DNA from: Pseudoalteromonas rubra
GTDB lineage: Bacteria > Pseudomonadota > Gammaproteobacteria > Enterobacterales > Alteromonadaceae
Direction: 5' to 3'
NCBI RefSeq assembly: GCF_005886805.2
Contig: NZ_CP045430.1
Location: 558,001 to 622,000 of the forward strand
Length of the DNA stretch: 64,000 nt
Under the pieces are notes generated by a model that was not told the DNA's origin, made no database searches, and saw only the letters and a program-made list of their open reading frames with translations. Of the stretch, positions 1 through 9,300 are shown piece after piece (position 1 is the stretch's first letter; every line of letters starts with the position of its first letter). The translations under genes were made by a program, and so were the position numbers.

Positions 1-371
1 TTGAGTGTTAGTACCTCTTCAATATCCTGGGTCGGAATGGTCACCGGGTAAAAATGATTGGGTGTCAGCCTGTCACTGTCTGCTAGCGTTAATGGCTGAG
101 AATATGGGGCATGGCGTAATTGCTGCTCATAGAGCTGAGCAACTTTGCTTGCGGCATCAGTCATTTCTATCGGAATATGACGCTCTGACTGTTGCACTGA
201 CTTTGCTTTAAGTGCACTTTTTGTGGCTTGTTCTGGCTGATGGTTAGGCACCTCAGCGTCTATTGTTTGAGCAACTGCGCCATGGTGAATGGGCTCAGCG
301 TCACCGCTGAGCCACCAATAACCAAGCCCGATTGCCACAAACGTCAGAATAATGAACATTCGGGGCTTCAT
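1..371 (-). CDS. N-terminal part of an unrecognised membrane-anchored or exported protein (runs off the left edge)
   Basis: The frame is open from an ATG whose complement lies at 369-371 to the window edge, giving 123 codons without a stop. An AGAGG-type ribosome site sits just upstream. Residues 4-20 are strongly hydrophobic and are followed by a polar, Gln/Ala-rich stretch, so the protein has one N-terminal signal anchor or signal peptide and a periplasmic remainder. It begins 11 bp after the stop of the lipase-like gene and is almost certainly on the same transcript. The topology (short cytoplasmic tail, one helix, periplasmic body, gene directly after a lipase) resembles lipase foldases, but I see no foldase motif in the visible part, so no function is assigned. 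Confidence 0.75.
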   Translation of the reverse strand, partial: MKPRMFIILTFVAIGLGYWWLSGDAEPIHHGAVAQTIDAEVPNHQPEQATKSALKAKSVQQSERHIPIEMTDAASKVAQLYEQQLRHAPYSQPLTLADSDRLTPNHFYPVTIPTQDIEEVLTL

Positions 372-382
372 CCTGACCTCTC

Positions 383-1444
383 TTATTGCATAGCATTAAG
401 CATTAGACGAGACAGGCTGTTATTTCCTGAGTTTTCGACATAGCGATAAGTACTTTTCCAGAACCAGGCACCCGTCTCTTCTTCGTAGGTATTGAAGTTG
501 ATGGTGCGACCATCAGCCAACTGACGGCTCGCTTGTGCAGCAGTCACTTTGCCTTCAGCCCGGTCATTAATCACTGAGAAGTGGTCATAGTTATCACTCA
601 TTAGCATAGGGTAATGATATGGCATAAACCCACTAACAGCATCACTTTGCGACGCCAGCTTTCCGCTAGTTGCAACGCTTGCACTACAACTGCCAAAGTT
701 ATCCGCACGACTGGCACCACATGCAGAGTGGGTCGCGACGACACTGTCATCAGTCCCTTTCAGGAAGAGTTTAGTCACTCCCAGGAACAAGGTTCCATCA
801 GCGACAAAACGCAGCCTTGGCGTCCTGGCTTCAGGCAAAGCAGCGATTTGTCTGGCATTATTGACCTTCAGGTCATTCAGTACACCCAGACGACCTTCAA
901 CGGATCCTCCCAGCCAGGCTCTGATAGCGGCTTCAAGGAGTGGGTTCAAACCTGATGTGCCTTGAGCAACACTCACCGCCAAATCGGCCAATTCGCTGCC
1001 ACCACCAGCACCTGCGATATCAAAAGTCGCAACAATATTAAGCGGTGCTAAGCCTGCGTTCTCAAGCCAGTTTGCCTGATTATCCAACAGGTAGCGCGCA
1101 ACCAGATCGCCCGTAGAGTGAGTTACTAGAATACAACCGGGCTGGCAAGTTCCCTGTTGCGACATTTGCTTCAGCTTTGGCCAAACATAATCGCTGGCTA
1201 TCTTGCCTTCGATACGCTCCAGTGCTGGCCAGTCAATACGCACATCTGCATGTTGGCCCCAAAACTCTGACCAGTAAGATTCCCCGTCACCGGTAACATC
1301 GATTGGATAACCTGAAGTGATCTGGCTAGTCTGAAGACCGTGAATAAGTACGACTTTATAACCATTTGCAAATGAATTAAAAGCGACTGAACCTAGCAAG
1401 AAAAGCCAAGACAAACGCAGAAAGTATTTGATTTTGTGCTGCAT
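383..1444 (-). CDS. Exported alpha/beta hydrolase, lipase-like
   Basis: 353 residues. A signal peptide covers about residues 1-27 (hydrophobic core, then NSFAN). Residues 31-37 (VVLIHGL) are the first strand and oxyanion HG of an alpha/beta hydrolase. The nucleophile elbow reads THSTG with Ser110, in place of the usual GHSxG of bacterial lipases. Cys100 and Cys104 lie just before the elbow and could form a disulfide. The C-terminal DHFSVIND segment may carry the catalytic His. A role in hydrolysing an ester outside the cytoplasm is inferred from fold and export only; the substrate is unknown. The gene leads a probable two-gene transcript with the partial gene at the left edge. It differs from the classical lipase at 48800-49717, which has GHSQG and a proper foldase. 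Confidence 0.75.
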   Translation of the reverse strand: MQHKIKYFLRLSWLFLLGSVAFNSFANGYKVVLIHGLQTSQITSGYPIDVTGDGESYWSEFWGQHADVRIDWPALERIEGKIASDYVWPKLKQMSQQGTCQPGCILVTHSTGDLVARYLLDNQANWLENAGLAPLNIVATFDIAGAGGGSELADLAVSVAQGTSGLNPLLEAAIRAWLGGSVEGRLGVLNDLKVNNARQIAALPEARTPRLRFVADGTLFLGVTKLFLKGTDDSVVATHSACGASRADNFGSCSASVATSGKLASQSDAVSGFMPYHYPMLMSDNYDHFSVINDRAEGKVTAAQASRQLADGRTINFNTYEEETGAWFWKSTYRYVENSGNNSLSRLMLNAMQ

Positions 1445-1752
1445 AATTTCCTCTTAAATCCTATTAAAATCATTGTGCTCAGTGACCAGTCTTCAGATTT
1501 CGGTTATCCGGTATTACGCCATACCGCGGAAATTACATTGAGCGCAACTGCATACAAGCATCACTCATCTGACGTCTGACCTTTTAGTTAAAGCGAATAA
1601 TAAGCTAATGAGTATATGATCAAAAATCAACCACAAAACGAATATAAATTAAACTTTTATTAACGTATGTAATTTGGAGAATAATGTATTGGAAGAAATT
1701 TCAAGACGTGGTGTGTAACGAAAAGAGTGACAAATTAAGCGATCGCCGACTA
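1445..1752. other. AT-rich intergenic stretch, no gene seen
   Basis: Upstream region of the lipase-like gene and downstream region of the GGDEF gene. Both flanking genes are on the minus strand. I see AT-rich DNA that may hold the promoter of the lipase-like gene, but no ORF with a ribosome site, no clear hairpin and no repeat. Confidence 0.5.
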
Positions 1753-2796
1753 TTAGCCGGCGACTTCAACCCGATCTCGCCCGTGTGATTTGGCCAGATA
1801 GAGCGCCCTGTCTGCCAGTTCAATCAGGCTCTGCCAAGGCGCACCTTCTTTGTGAAGTGCAATACCAAAACTCGCCGTGATCTGTCGAATAGGTTCACCT
1901 GTTTTTTTATCTTTCACAGAAAGCTTTCGAATGTCATGACGAACCATGTTGGCAAAACTAACCGCTTCGCTGACACTACTGATTGACAAAGTCAGGCAAA
2001 ACTCTTCACCACCGTAGCGGTATGCGTCGCCGCGACCTTGTGCATGGTGAGACAACTTTTCTGCCACCTTACGGAGAATATCATCGCCTTTTTGGTGACC
2101 AAAATCGTCGTTAAAACGTTTGAAGTGGTCAATATCAACGAATATCAACACTTTTTGCTTACTCATAGAGTGCGTGCAGAAACTAACAATATCTTCATCG
2201 AATTTGCCACGGTTCAGCAACCCTGTCAGCTTATCTGTGTTGGCTTCTCGCTGAGAAGCAAACAGCGCCTCTTTGAGTAGCTTAATTTCATCATAAGCCA
2301 CTTCCAGTTTATTCTGAAACCCCAATGCATTCTGTTGCATTGCAACTGCTTCACGGGTCAACCTGGAGACATATTCCAGCACTTCATCATAGGCACTCGG
2401 ATCTTGTTCTGCACCGCGTTTTTTAAGATTGTGTAGGCCATAATGACACTCAGACAGAAACGCAGAGAAGTCCTGGGAAGATTCCAGAGTCTCACAGATA
2501 CCACTCTGAACCTGATCTATCGCGCCCTGAAATGAATGAGAAATTTCATGGAACAAGGCCAAATCATGCTGAGACAGATACTTATCAAATAACTCTCTGG
2601 CCAAGTGAGGCGGACAACCCTGATAACGGGCAATAATCTGATCCAACTCCACATTAAGCTCTGGTTGTGAACCCACAACATAGCAGTAGCAAATTGAATA
2701 ATTCAGTGGTGTCAGCGGGATCCGATAGCGGATCATAATAGGAAGCGCCTGCTTCAAATAGTGCGCGGAGCGTGTCAGTGTTGTATCAAATTCCAT
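1753..2796 (-). CDS. GGDEF-domain diguanylate cyclase
   Basis: 347 residues. The C-terminal half is a GGDEF domain: a TDKLTGLLNR entry motif near residue 190, a metal-binding FVDIDHFKRFND segment, and the active-site loop RYGGEEF near residues 259-265. GGEEF is a functional A-site variant, so synthesis of cyclic di-GMP from two GTP is expected. The four residues placed five before GGEEF are QGRG, not RxxD, so the product-inhibition I-site seems absent. The N-terminal 180 residues have no transmembrane helix or recognised sensor domain; they look helical, with a probable coiled coil just before the GGDEF domain. The protein is therefore cytosolic. It stands alone, with intergenic gaps on both sides. 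Confidence 0.92.
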   Translation of the reverse strand: MEFDTTLTRSAHYLKQALPIMIRYRIPLTPLNYSICYCYVVGSQPELNVELDQIIARYQGCPPHLARELFDKYLSQHDLALFHEISHSFQGAIDQVQSGICETLESSQDFSAFLSECHYGLHNLKKRGAEQDPSAYDEVLEYVSRLTREAVAMQQNALGFQNKLEVAYDEIKLLKEALFASQREANTDKLTGLLNRGKFDEDIVSFCTHSMSKQKVLIFVDIDHFKRFNDDFGHQKGDDILRKVAEKLSHHAQGRGDAYRYGGEEFCLTLSISSVSEAVSFANMVRHDIRKLSVKDKKTGEPIRQITASFGIALHKEGAPWQSLIELADRALYLAKSHGRDRVEVAG

Positions 2797-3077
2797 ACAG
2801 GTCCATCAAGTCGCATTGTTCAGTGGCAATGCTTTATTGTTTATTTATTGTTCTACCTTTGGAGCCAAACGCGTGCAATACTAAATAATTAGAAAAAATT
2901 AATCAATCATATCGTATCATTTACAATTAAATTCACTTGGCCAAGACCAAAACATAAAATGTTCTCGCTTTCTAAATTCAAAAATAAATTATTCAAACCA
3001 TTGAAATAAATAAAAAAGTTAAAACCATCAGTGCTCAACGCAATGTTAATTATTGCTTATTACCATATAATGAAACT

Positions 3078-3734
3078 TCACTTGCTCAGAGCAAGACGCG
3101 CTGATAACGCAATAAACAGGGTACCCAGTACGCCATCGAGATGCACGGCCCAGCGCTTTATCCCTTTGGCTCTTGTTGCGATAGTTTTCGCCAGATTACT
3201 GAAGGCAGCAGCGAACATGAGATTAATGACAAACGCAAACAGACTCAGCATCAGTCCAAGTACAATTAACTGCGTGGTCAAACCATGCTCGGCTGTTGTG
3301 AATTGAGGTAAGAACAAGCTAAAAAACAACAGCGCTTTGGGGTTGAGCAAGTTGTTTAAACATCCTCGCTTGATCAATTCGACACCGTTTAAGCCACTAT
3401 CTGCAGGCGCAGTTTTAGTACCAGAAGGGGTAATGCGGCGGTGTTTGTACCAGTGTAAGAGCATCTTGACGCCCAGGTAGGCCAGATAGGCCGCACCAAT
3501 GAGTTTTACAATCAGTGCAACCAATGGCATGGTCTGCATCACCTGACCAAGTCCAAAGGCCACTAACGCCGTCTGCACCAGACCCGCCAATAAAATGCCC
3601 AGTGCGATATAAGCTCCGGCACGGAACCCCTTTGTAGCTGAATAGCTGGATAACAGTAACAGGTCCGGACCGGGGCTGATAACCAAAAAGAAAATAGTAG
3701 TAAAAAACAGAGGTAGCAGAGTAATATCGATCAT
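3078..3734 (-). CDS. LysE/RhtB-family amino acid exporter
   Basis: 218 residues, a normal length for the RhtB branch of the LysE superfamily. The N-terminus holds the family signature SPGPDLLL in the first helix, and the protein has five to six hydrophobic segments. These exporters use the proton gradient to move amino acids (threonine, homoserine, lysine and others) out of the cytoplasm; the substrate cannot be told from sequence. The ATG lies at 3732-3734. It is followed 111 bp upstream by the stop of the HTH regulator gene on the same strand, so co-transcription is possible but not shown. Confidence 0.9.
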   Translation of the reverse strand: MIDITLLPLFFTTIFFLVISPGPDLLLLSSYSATKGFRAGAYIALGILLAGLVQTALVAFGLGQVMQTMPLVALIVKLIGAAYLAYLGVKMLLHWYKHRRITPSGTKTAPADSGLNGVELIKRGCLNNLLNPKALLFFSLFLPQFTTAEHGLTTQLIVLGLMLSLFAFVINLMFAAAFSNLAKTIATRAKGIKRWAVHLDGVLGTLFIALSARLALSK

Positions 3735-3845
3735 CAGAGCTTCCGACTAACGTCACTTCATCGCACAAATCATCGCCTCATTGTACCCATTTAGAGACGT
3801 AAAATAAATCACAGTTGGAAGTTTTTTGAGCATTACGCTACGACA

Positions 3846-4574
3846 CTATTGCGCGTCTTCGCGCCTGAGGTCATTAAACAAACCCAACTGCCATGGACGC
3901 ATTGCTAAAAACAGCCCCACACTCTGTCTCTTATCCAAAGGCAGACGAGCATCTTGCTGATTCAGCTGAGCAACCTCTTTAGTCAACTGCTCCAGTCTAC
4001 GCCGCACCAGACTAATAGTCGCATCACTGTAGCTACCACGTAAATAAAACCGAAAGCTGTCTTGCCGGTTGAAATTACCCTGTAAAAACTTGGTCAGTAC
4101 CTGCTGTTCGATAAAGCGCTCTAGCGGACCTCCGGGGATCCAACGAAAGTCTTGTGCTACCAGAGATTTATAGCGATTATTGGGAAGCAACTGGATCATG
4201 TTCAGGCTATCTAATCGTGCCAGTAAACGGATGCACTCCAGTTCATCAACTTGATAATGAGAGATAATGTCTTCAAATTGCCAGCCATCACGTACGCACA
4301 CAGCCACTAAAAACAGTTTAGGATTCTCCATCAACTCCTGCTCCTGAGCCTGGGTAAGCTGACTGATCAGAGACTGCTTTTGTTCTCCCAACGCAAAAAG
4401 GTCAACCAAAGACAACTGCATCAGGTCACAGATCTGCTCTAGCCGCTGTAAGCTGAACTGCTCACTGGCAAAGACCCGTTTAACATTGGCTTCGCTCATA
4501 TCCAGTGCGTTGGCAACCTCCTTATAGGTCAGTTTATGTTGTTTCAACAGCTGTTTGAGCGTTGAGGTTATCAT
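3846..4574 (-). CDS. XRE-type helix-turn-helix transcriptional regulator
   Basis: About 242 residues. The first 60 form a Cro/C1-type HTH: LTYKEVANALDMSEANVKRV is the helix-turn-helix, followed by a helix ending LVDLFAL. The remaining 180 residues are a ligand-binding or oligomerisation domain that I do not recognise; it resembles the C-terminal part of many stand-alone XRE regulators of this order. An upstream in-frame TTG (4587-4589), spaced 9 nt from AGGAA, could be the true start and would add five residues. It is divergent from the operon starting at 4723 with about 150 bp between, so that operon is a plausible target. Confidence 0.82.
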   Translation of the reverse strand: MITSTLKQLLKQHKLTYKEVANALDMSEANVKRVFASEQFSLQRLEQICDLMQLSLVDLFALGEQKQSLISQLTQAQEQELMENPKLFLVAVCVRDGWQFEDIISHYQVDELECIRLLARLDSLNMIQLLPNNRYKSLVAQDFRWIPGGPLERFIEQQVLTKFLQGNFNRQDSFRFYLRGSYSDATISLVRRRLEQLTKEVAQLNQQDARLPLDKRQSVGLFLAMRPWQLGLFNDLRREDAQ

Positions 4575-4722
4575 TGGGATTTGGCTCAAGGTATTACATT
4601 CCTATACTCACAGTCTCTAATTACTATACATATTAAATTTGAGTATACAAATATAATCCCTTCGGTAAATTGGAAAGCAAGTCAACGCGAGCCACATGGC
4701 TTGCTTACCAAGAGGGAAAGAT

Positions 4723-5073
4723 ATGACTCATTTACTTCGTTCAGTTTTATGTTCTGCGGTACTAGGATTATTTTGTACACAGGTTATGGCAAATGACAGC
4801 CACGCATCACAGGCCAGCCATCATGGCAGTCAGGCCAGTAAGTACAGTGCACTTAGCGTTGGTGAAAGCGCCGTTGAAGGCGCAAAAGTGTCTATGATTG
4901 CCGTTGCTATCCCCGTTGCAGTAATCGGGTTCAGTGCAATTTCAGTAGGTATGGCCAGTGCCAAGGCCGCAGCAGACCTATCTGACGCCGCCAGCCCAAA
5001 ACCTTTGCCTATTTGTGACGATGTATTGATTGCAGGACCTGCACCAGCACAAGCCCTTAGCGAGGAACTATAA
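4723..5073 (+). CDS. Small exported protein with one hydrophobic segment, unrecognised
   Basis: 116 residues from the ATG at 4723, chosen because AGAGGGAAAG precedes it at good spacing; an upstream ATG at 4696 has no such site. A signal peptide ends near VMAN. The mature part begins with a His/Ser/Gln-rich stretch (HASQASHHGSQAS) and then has a long hydrophobic, Ala/Gly/Val-rich segment that could span the membrane. The short tail ends in Ser-Glu-Glu-Leu. Only 2 bp separate its stop from the DUF2145 gene, and the ribosome site of that gene (GAGGAAC) lies inside this one. First gene of a three-gene operon with DUF2145 and YiaAB. No function can be assigned. Confidence 0.75.
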   Translation: MTHLLRSVLCSAVLGLFCTQVMANDSHASQASHHGSQASKYSALSVGESAVEGAKVSMIAVAIPVAVIGFSAISVGMASAKAAADLSDAASPKPLPICDDVLIAGPAPAQALSEEL

Positions 5074-5075
5074 TT

Positions 5076-5885
5076 ATGAAGTGGATACAAGGACTGTGCA
5101 TGGCCGCTGCACTAAGTGCCAGCACACACACTTTTGCAGGCAGCCAAAATAGTGGCGAGGCCCGCTTTGAAGCAAATCAGATTGCGCAATTTGCCAAACA
5201 AGTTGAGCGTTATGCTGCAAATCAGGGCGCACACGTATTTGTTATCGGCCGGGTTGGTCGCCCGCTGGATGACCTCCCCAAGGGCATCGAATTTACCCAT
5301 GTTGCACTGGCGGTCTACTCCGAACTCACGACCACAGATGGTGAGAAAAAGCAGGGTTATGCCATTCACAATTTATATCAGTTGAACGACGACCCCGGCA
5401 CCAGCCAGCTGATAATCGATTATCCTACGGACTTTTTCTGGTCAGTGCATGACCTCAAAGCAGCCATTGCAATACCCACGCGGGCATTGCAGCAAAAGTT
5501 GCTGGATGCGTTTGCGCAGGGAGTACCTGCCAAGGTCCATAATCCGCGCTACTCGGTGGTAGCCAACCCATTTAATAACCAGAAGCAAAATTGCACCGAG
5601 CATACGCTGAATGTGATCAATGCTGCGCTATATAACACCACGGACATGGCACAGCTCAAAGTGAATACGCGGGCCTATTTTAAGCCGCAAACACTCAATG
5701 TGAGCCGCTTTAAACTCGCGCTTGGCTCACTCTTTAATGATGGTGTCGACAACAGTGACCATCAAGGTAAGGTCAAAACCACCACCTTTACCTCTATCGT
5801 CCGATACCTTAATAACAACCAGTTGCTGGCGCACAACACTGTACTGACGCCAGATGGCCCGGTTGATTTGAAATATCCACTTTAG
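5076..5885 (+). CDS. DUF2145 family exported protein, possible permuted papain-like hydrolase
   Basis: 269 residues. Signal peptide about 1-21, ending HTFAG. The body matches what I know as DUF2145: a conserved FVIGRVGRPLDDLPKG segment followed by FTHVALAVYS, a central region with DYPTDFF, and NQKQNCTEHTLNVIN near residue 175. The order His (in THVALAVY) then Cys (in NCTEHTL) is the order in circularly permuted NlpC/P60 enzymes such as YiiX, so a thiol hydrolase acting on lipid or peptide amide bonds in the periplasm is a reasonable guess, not a demonstration. It is the middle gene of the operon 4723-6343; the next gene begins 11 bp downstream after AGGAG. Confidence 0.82.
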   Translation: MKWIQGLCMAAALSASTHTFAGSQNSGEARFEANQIAQFAKQVERYAANQGAHVFVIGRVGRPLDDLPKGIEFTHVALAVYSELTTTDGEKKQGYAIHNLYQLNDDPGTSQLIIDYPTDFFWSVHDLKAAIAIPTRALQQKLLDAFAQGVPAKVHNPRYSVVANPFNNQKQNCTEHTLNVINAALYNTTDMAQLKVNTRAYFKPQTLNVSRFKLALGSLFNDGVDNSDHQGKVKTTTFTSIVRYLNNNQLLAHNTVLTPDGPVDLKYPL

Positions 5886-5896
5886 GAGAACACAGT

Positions 5897-6343
5897 ATGA
5901 CTACAACAGCCCCTTATGCACCGAGTAAAGCATTCAGACTGGCATCTGTTGCCGCTCTGCTGATTGGTATCGCCTGCTACCTGATTGGCCTGTTCAATGC
6001 GCAAATGGCCCTGAATGAAAAAGGATATTATCTGATAGCCCTGCTCTATGGCCTGTTTTCTGCGGTCTCTTTGCAAAAGTGCATCCGGGACCGTCAGGAA
6101 CAAATCCCGACTTCAAACATTTACTATTTATTAAGTTTAGCTTCCACTTTATTGGCCGTAGTACTGCTGGTATTTGCTTTGTGGCGCGCCGAGTTGCTGC
6201 TCAGTGAAAAAGGGTTTTATGGTATCGCGTTTTTGATGAGTCTATATGCTGCAATTGCCGTTCAAAAGAACGTCCGCGATAGCCAGAGCGTGACTGAAAC
6301 GGTCTCCTCACCCAATACACAAGTGCATGAAGGCGAGGAGTGA
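5897..6343 (+). CDS. YiaAB-family inner-membrane protein
   Basis: 148 residues with two repeats of a two-helix unit. The first covers about residues 12-63, the second about 75-132; each ends in a similar motif (SLQKCIRDRQ and AVQKNVRDSQ) and each carries an EKG(Y/F)Y turn between helices. This is the YiaA/YiaB two-helix domain. The function of the family is unknown; it occurs near flotillin and PspA-type membrane-stress genes in other bacteria, as I recall, which fits the facing YqiJ/YqiK operon here. A strong AGGAG site precedes the ATG. The gene ends 30 bp before the stop of the giant ATPase on the other strand, with a hairpin in between. Confidence 0.85.
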   Translation: MTTTAPYAPSKAFRLASVAALLIGIACYLIGLFNAQMALNEKGYYLIALLYGLFSAVSLQKCIRDRQEQIPTSNIYYLLSLASTLLAVVLLVFALWRAELLLSEKGFYGIAFLMSLYAAIAVQKNVRDSQSVTETVSSPNTQVHEGEE

Positions 6344-6355
6344 TCTGAAGTTAAG

Positions 6356-6374
6356 AGGCCGCACAACGCGGCCT
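6356..6374. terminator. Hairpin between convergent YiaAB and ATPase genes
   Basis: Arms AGGCCGC and GCGGCCT with a 5-nt loop. It sits between the stop of the plus-strand operon at 6343 and the stop of the minus-strand ATPase at 6374. The T-rich tail is poor, so termination strength is uncertain. Confidence 0.5.
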
Positions 6375-9300
6375 TATAACATATAAGGATTCTCTCCTCT
6401 CGGTTCATTACCTTCCGACGGTGCCAGCTGCAAATTTTCAAGCTTGTCGATAATCGTAGTAAGTTGCTCACGCAACTGGGTGTCACTTCCCTGTTGTGAG
6501 GCCTGATGCATTTGGCCAAGTAACTCAGTTATTGCAGCTAATGCCTGGGCACTGGCATCATCACTGTAGTTATCTACCTGCACATTGGCCGACTGAATAC
6601 GTGCCAGTTGTGTCGTCAATTCGCTAATCAAAGCTTGCTGAGCATCACTTTGCTTTGTCTGTTGAGATTCCTGCAGGCTGTTCAGTGACGCCAGCACCTT
6701 ATCCAGCGAGCTCTGATGATGCTCTAACCCTGCAACAGACTGCGCCAGTGCTTTGGATACTGCCTGAGACTGAGCTGTCTGATTGGTTTGCTGCTGTCTG
6801 AGCACAGAGTCCAATGCTGACTTAAGCGTTGCCAGATTATTGGCAGCAAGCTGATCACTGCAGGCCATCGCCCGACTGACTGCCTCGCTCAGTGCCTGCA
6901 CCAACTCACTTTGCCCTGACTGCTGATAAGCCACCAGCACTTCAAGTACCTCTTTGAGTTCTGCCTGACCCTCACGTGTCGCCGTGTCACTACTCTGCGC
7001 AGCCGAGTTTATTGCCGTCGTTATGGTGTCCAGCCAGTGCGGGAATTGCTGGTTATGCGCCAGGTTTTGTTCAGCAAGTTGCTCTAGCACTTTGAGGATG
7101 GCAGGCTGCTCGGCTTGTCGAGTCAATTGTTGCAGTTGCGCTGTCACGCCCTGCTCCCCAAGTACAGCACGCAACCCTTCAAACTGCTCACTGTAGTTGT
7201 GACTCAGTTGCTGTTTGTCCAGACGCGAGGCTATCTGTGATAACGCACCGCTCACCTCAGCCAATTGCTCAACCGCCAGCAAAGCCGGACTTCCCGCATC
7301 GTTGGCCCGATTAAGTCGTGCATAGTCCGCCTTAATCTGAGCCCAACGTTCACTTTCCTCAGCAGTGAGCGTGTCTCGCAACTCACCCAGTTTAAGCAGG
7401 TTTTCTTCACTGCCTTTACTCAGTGTTTGCGCTTCACCCCTGTAGTGATCCTGGATCAGGTTTTCGAGCTCTTCCTGATTCATAGCGGCAACGACCTTTT
7501 CCGCCATCTTGTTCATGTTGCGGTAACTGCCCTGCAACTTAAATGGCGGCTCGGTGCGATAGTTATCATCCTGCGCAGCCGAGGCAATATACTGAGCATT
7601 CACTTTGAGTACGGTTTCACGAATAACCAACAGCTTCTGAAGTACTGCACTGATCTCATTGGCCTGCGCCTGAGAATAGCCATATTCCAGCTCGTTAAGC
7701 GAAATGTCTTCTCCCTGAGCAATACGCACCAGCTTGTACAAGTCGGCCATATTACGATTTGCCAGTGGTGCAAGCACCGCATTCGATGTCAGCGCATTTT
7801 CAACAAAACTCATGGCAAACTCTTGCTCACACCCAGCCAGTGTATCCCCCAGGTTGTAAATGTCTGCCCGGTTCGCCAGCATGTCCGGGATTTTAAAACT
7901 TTCACCCGATTCGGTATACGGGTTACCGGCCATGACCACCGCAAACTTTTTACCGCGCAGGTCATAGGTTTTACTCTTACCATTCCAGACACCGTCAATC
8001 CGTCGTGAGCCGTCACACAGCGAAATAAACTTCTGCAAAAACTCCGGATTGGTATGCTGAATGTCATCCAGATAGAGCATTACGTTGTTGCCCATTTCAA
8101 AGCTCTGGTTGATCTTATCTATCTCTTTGGCGGCCGTCGCATTAATCGCCTGAGACGGATCCAAAGAAACCTGATCGTGACCAATAGACGGGCAGTTGAC
8201 CTTAACAAAAGTCAGTCCAAGGCGGTTTGCCACGTACTCAATCAAAGTAGTTTTACCGTATCCCGGCGGCGAGATCAGTAATAACATGCCCATTAAATCA
8301 GTGCGTCTGGCACTACCTGAAGCACCGATTTGCTTGGCCAGGTTATCCCCGATGATCGGAAAATACACTTTATCAATGAGCTGGTTGCGCACAAATGAAC
8401 TCAGCGGTCTGGGTTTAAACTCCTCCAGTTGCAGGCGTGCTTTTTGCGCTTGCAAAACATCGGCCTTTAACTGCTGATAACCCTGATAAGCGGGCAAAGC
8501 CTGCTCAATATACGCACTGGTGCGGGCCAAAAACTCAGCATAATCTAATGCCAAAGTCTGCTCTTCAATACGCGAATGCTGTCCCATCAGACCGGATACT
8601 TGTGTCTGCGCCTGGACATCCTTCACCTGATAGCTGAGCCCTTTGTGATCCGCAAGCAACAAGTAATTCGCCGCTTCAATCTGATCTTCACGACTAGCGC
8701 CATGTTGTTCGCCATACGCGCTCAGCCAGCCCGATGCCAGGCGGCACTTATCAGACAAAGTACTTAGTTCAGCAAAGGTGGCTTGCAGCGTCTGCCAGAA
8801 ACCTTTGGCCTTGGCCATGCTCTGAAACTGCTCTGCCAGCTTACGTGCTCCTGATTGCAGTTCAAACTGTGGCAGACCTTTGCTGCAGGCCAGCACCTGA
8901 ATGAGGTATTCAGCGCTCAGCGGGGCAGAATACTGCGCCAGACTCGCTGTATAATCGCCCAGTTGCACCCCAAAACTGCTTATCAGCTCGCTCAGCTCAC
9001 CAATTAACAGCTGGTTAAAGCGCGGATCATTGAGCGTAGTGGCCATCAATTGCGCCTGCGTTGCTTGTTGTTGCAACGGCTGTAACTGCGCCACATCCAG
9101 TGTCGAGACAAACAACTGGGCCATGACCCGACAACTGGCCGGATAAATCAGTAACCCAAGCGCGCTTTTTTGTTTCAGTAGCAAGGTCAGGATCTGAGCC
9201 GCGTCAAAGTCATGGATCCCTTTTTCATAGCCTTCCTGATATCTGGGTTCAGCAAACGTCTGGACTACACTCAGCAATGACTCCTCCTGCAGAGCACACA

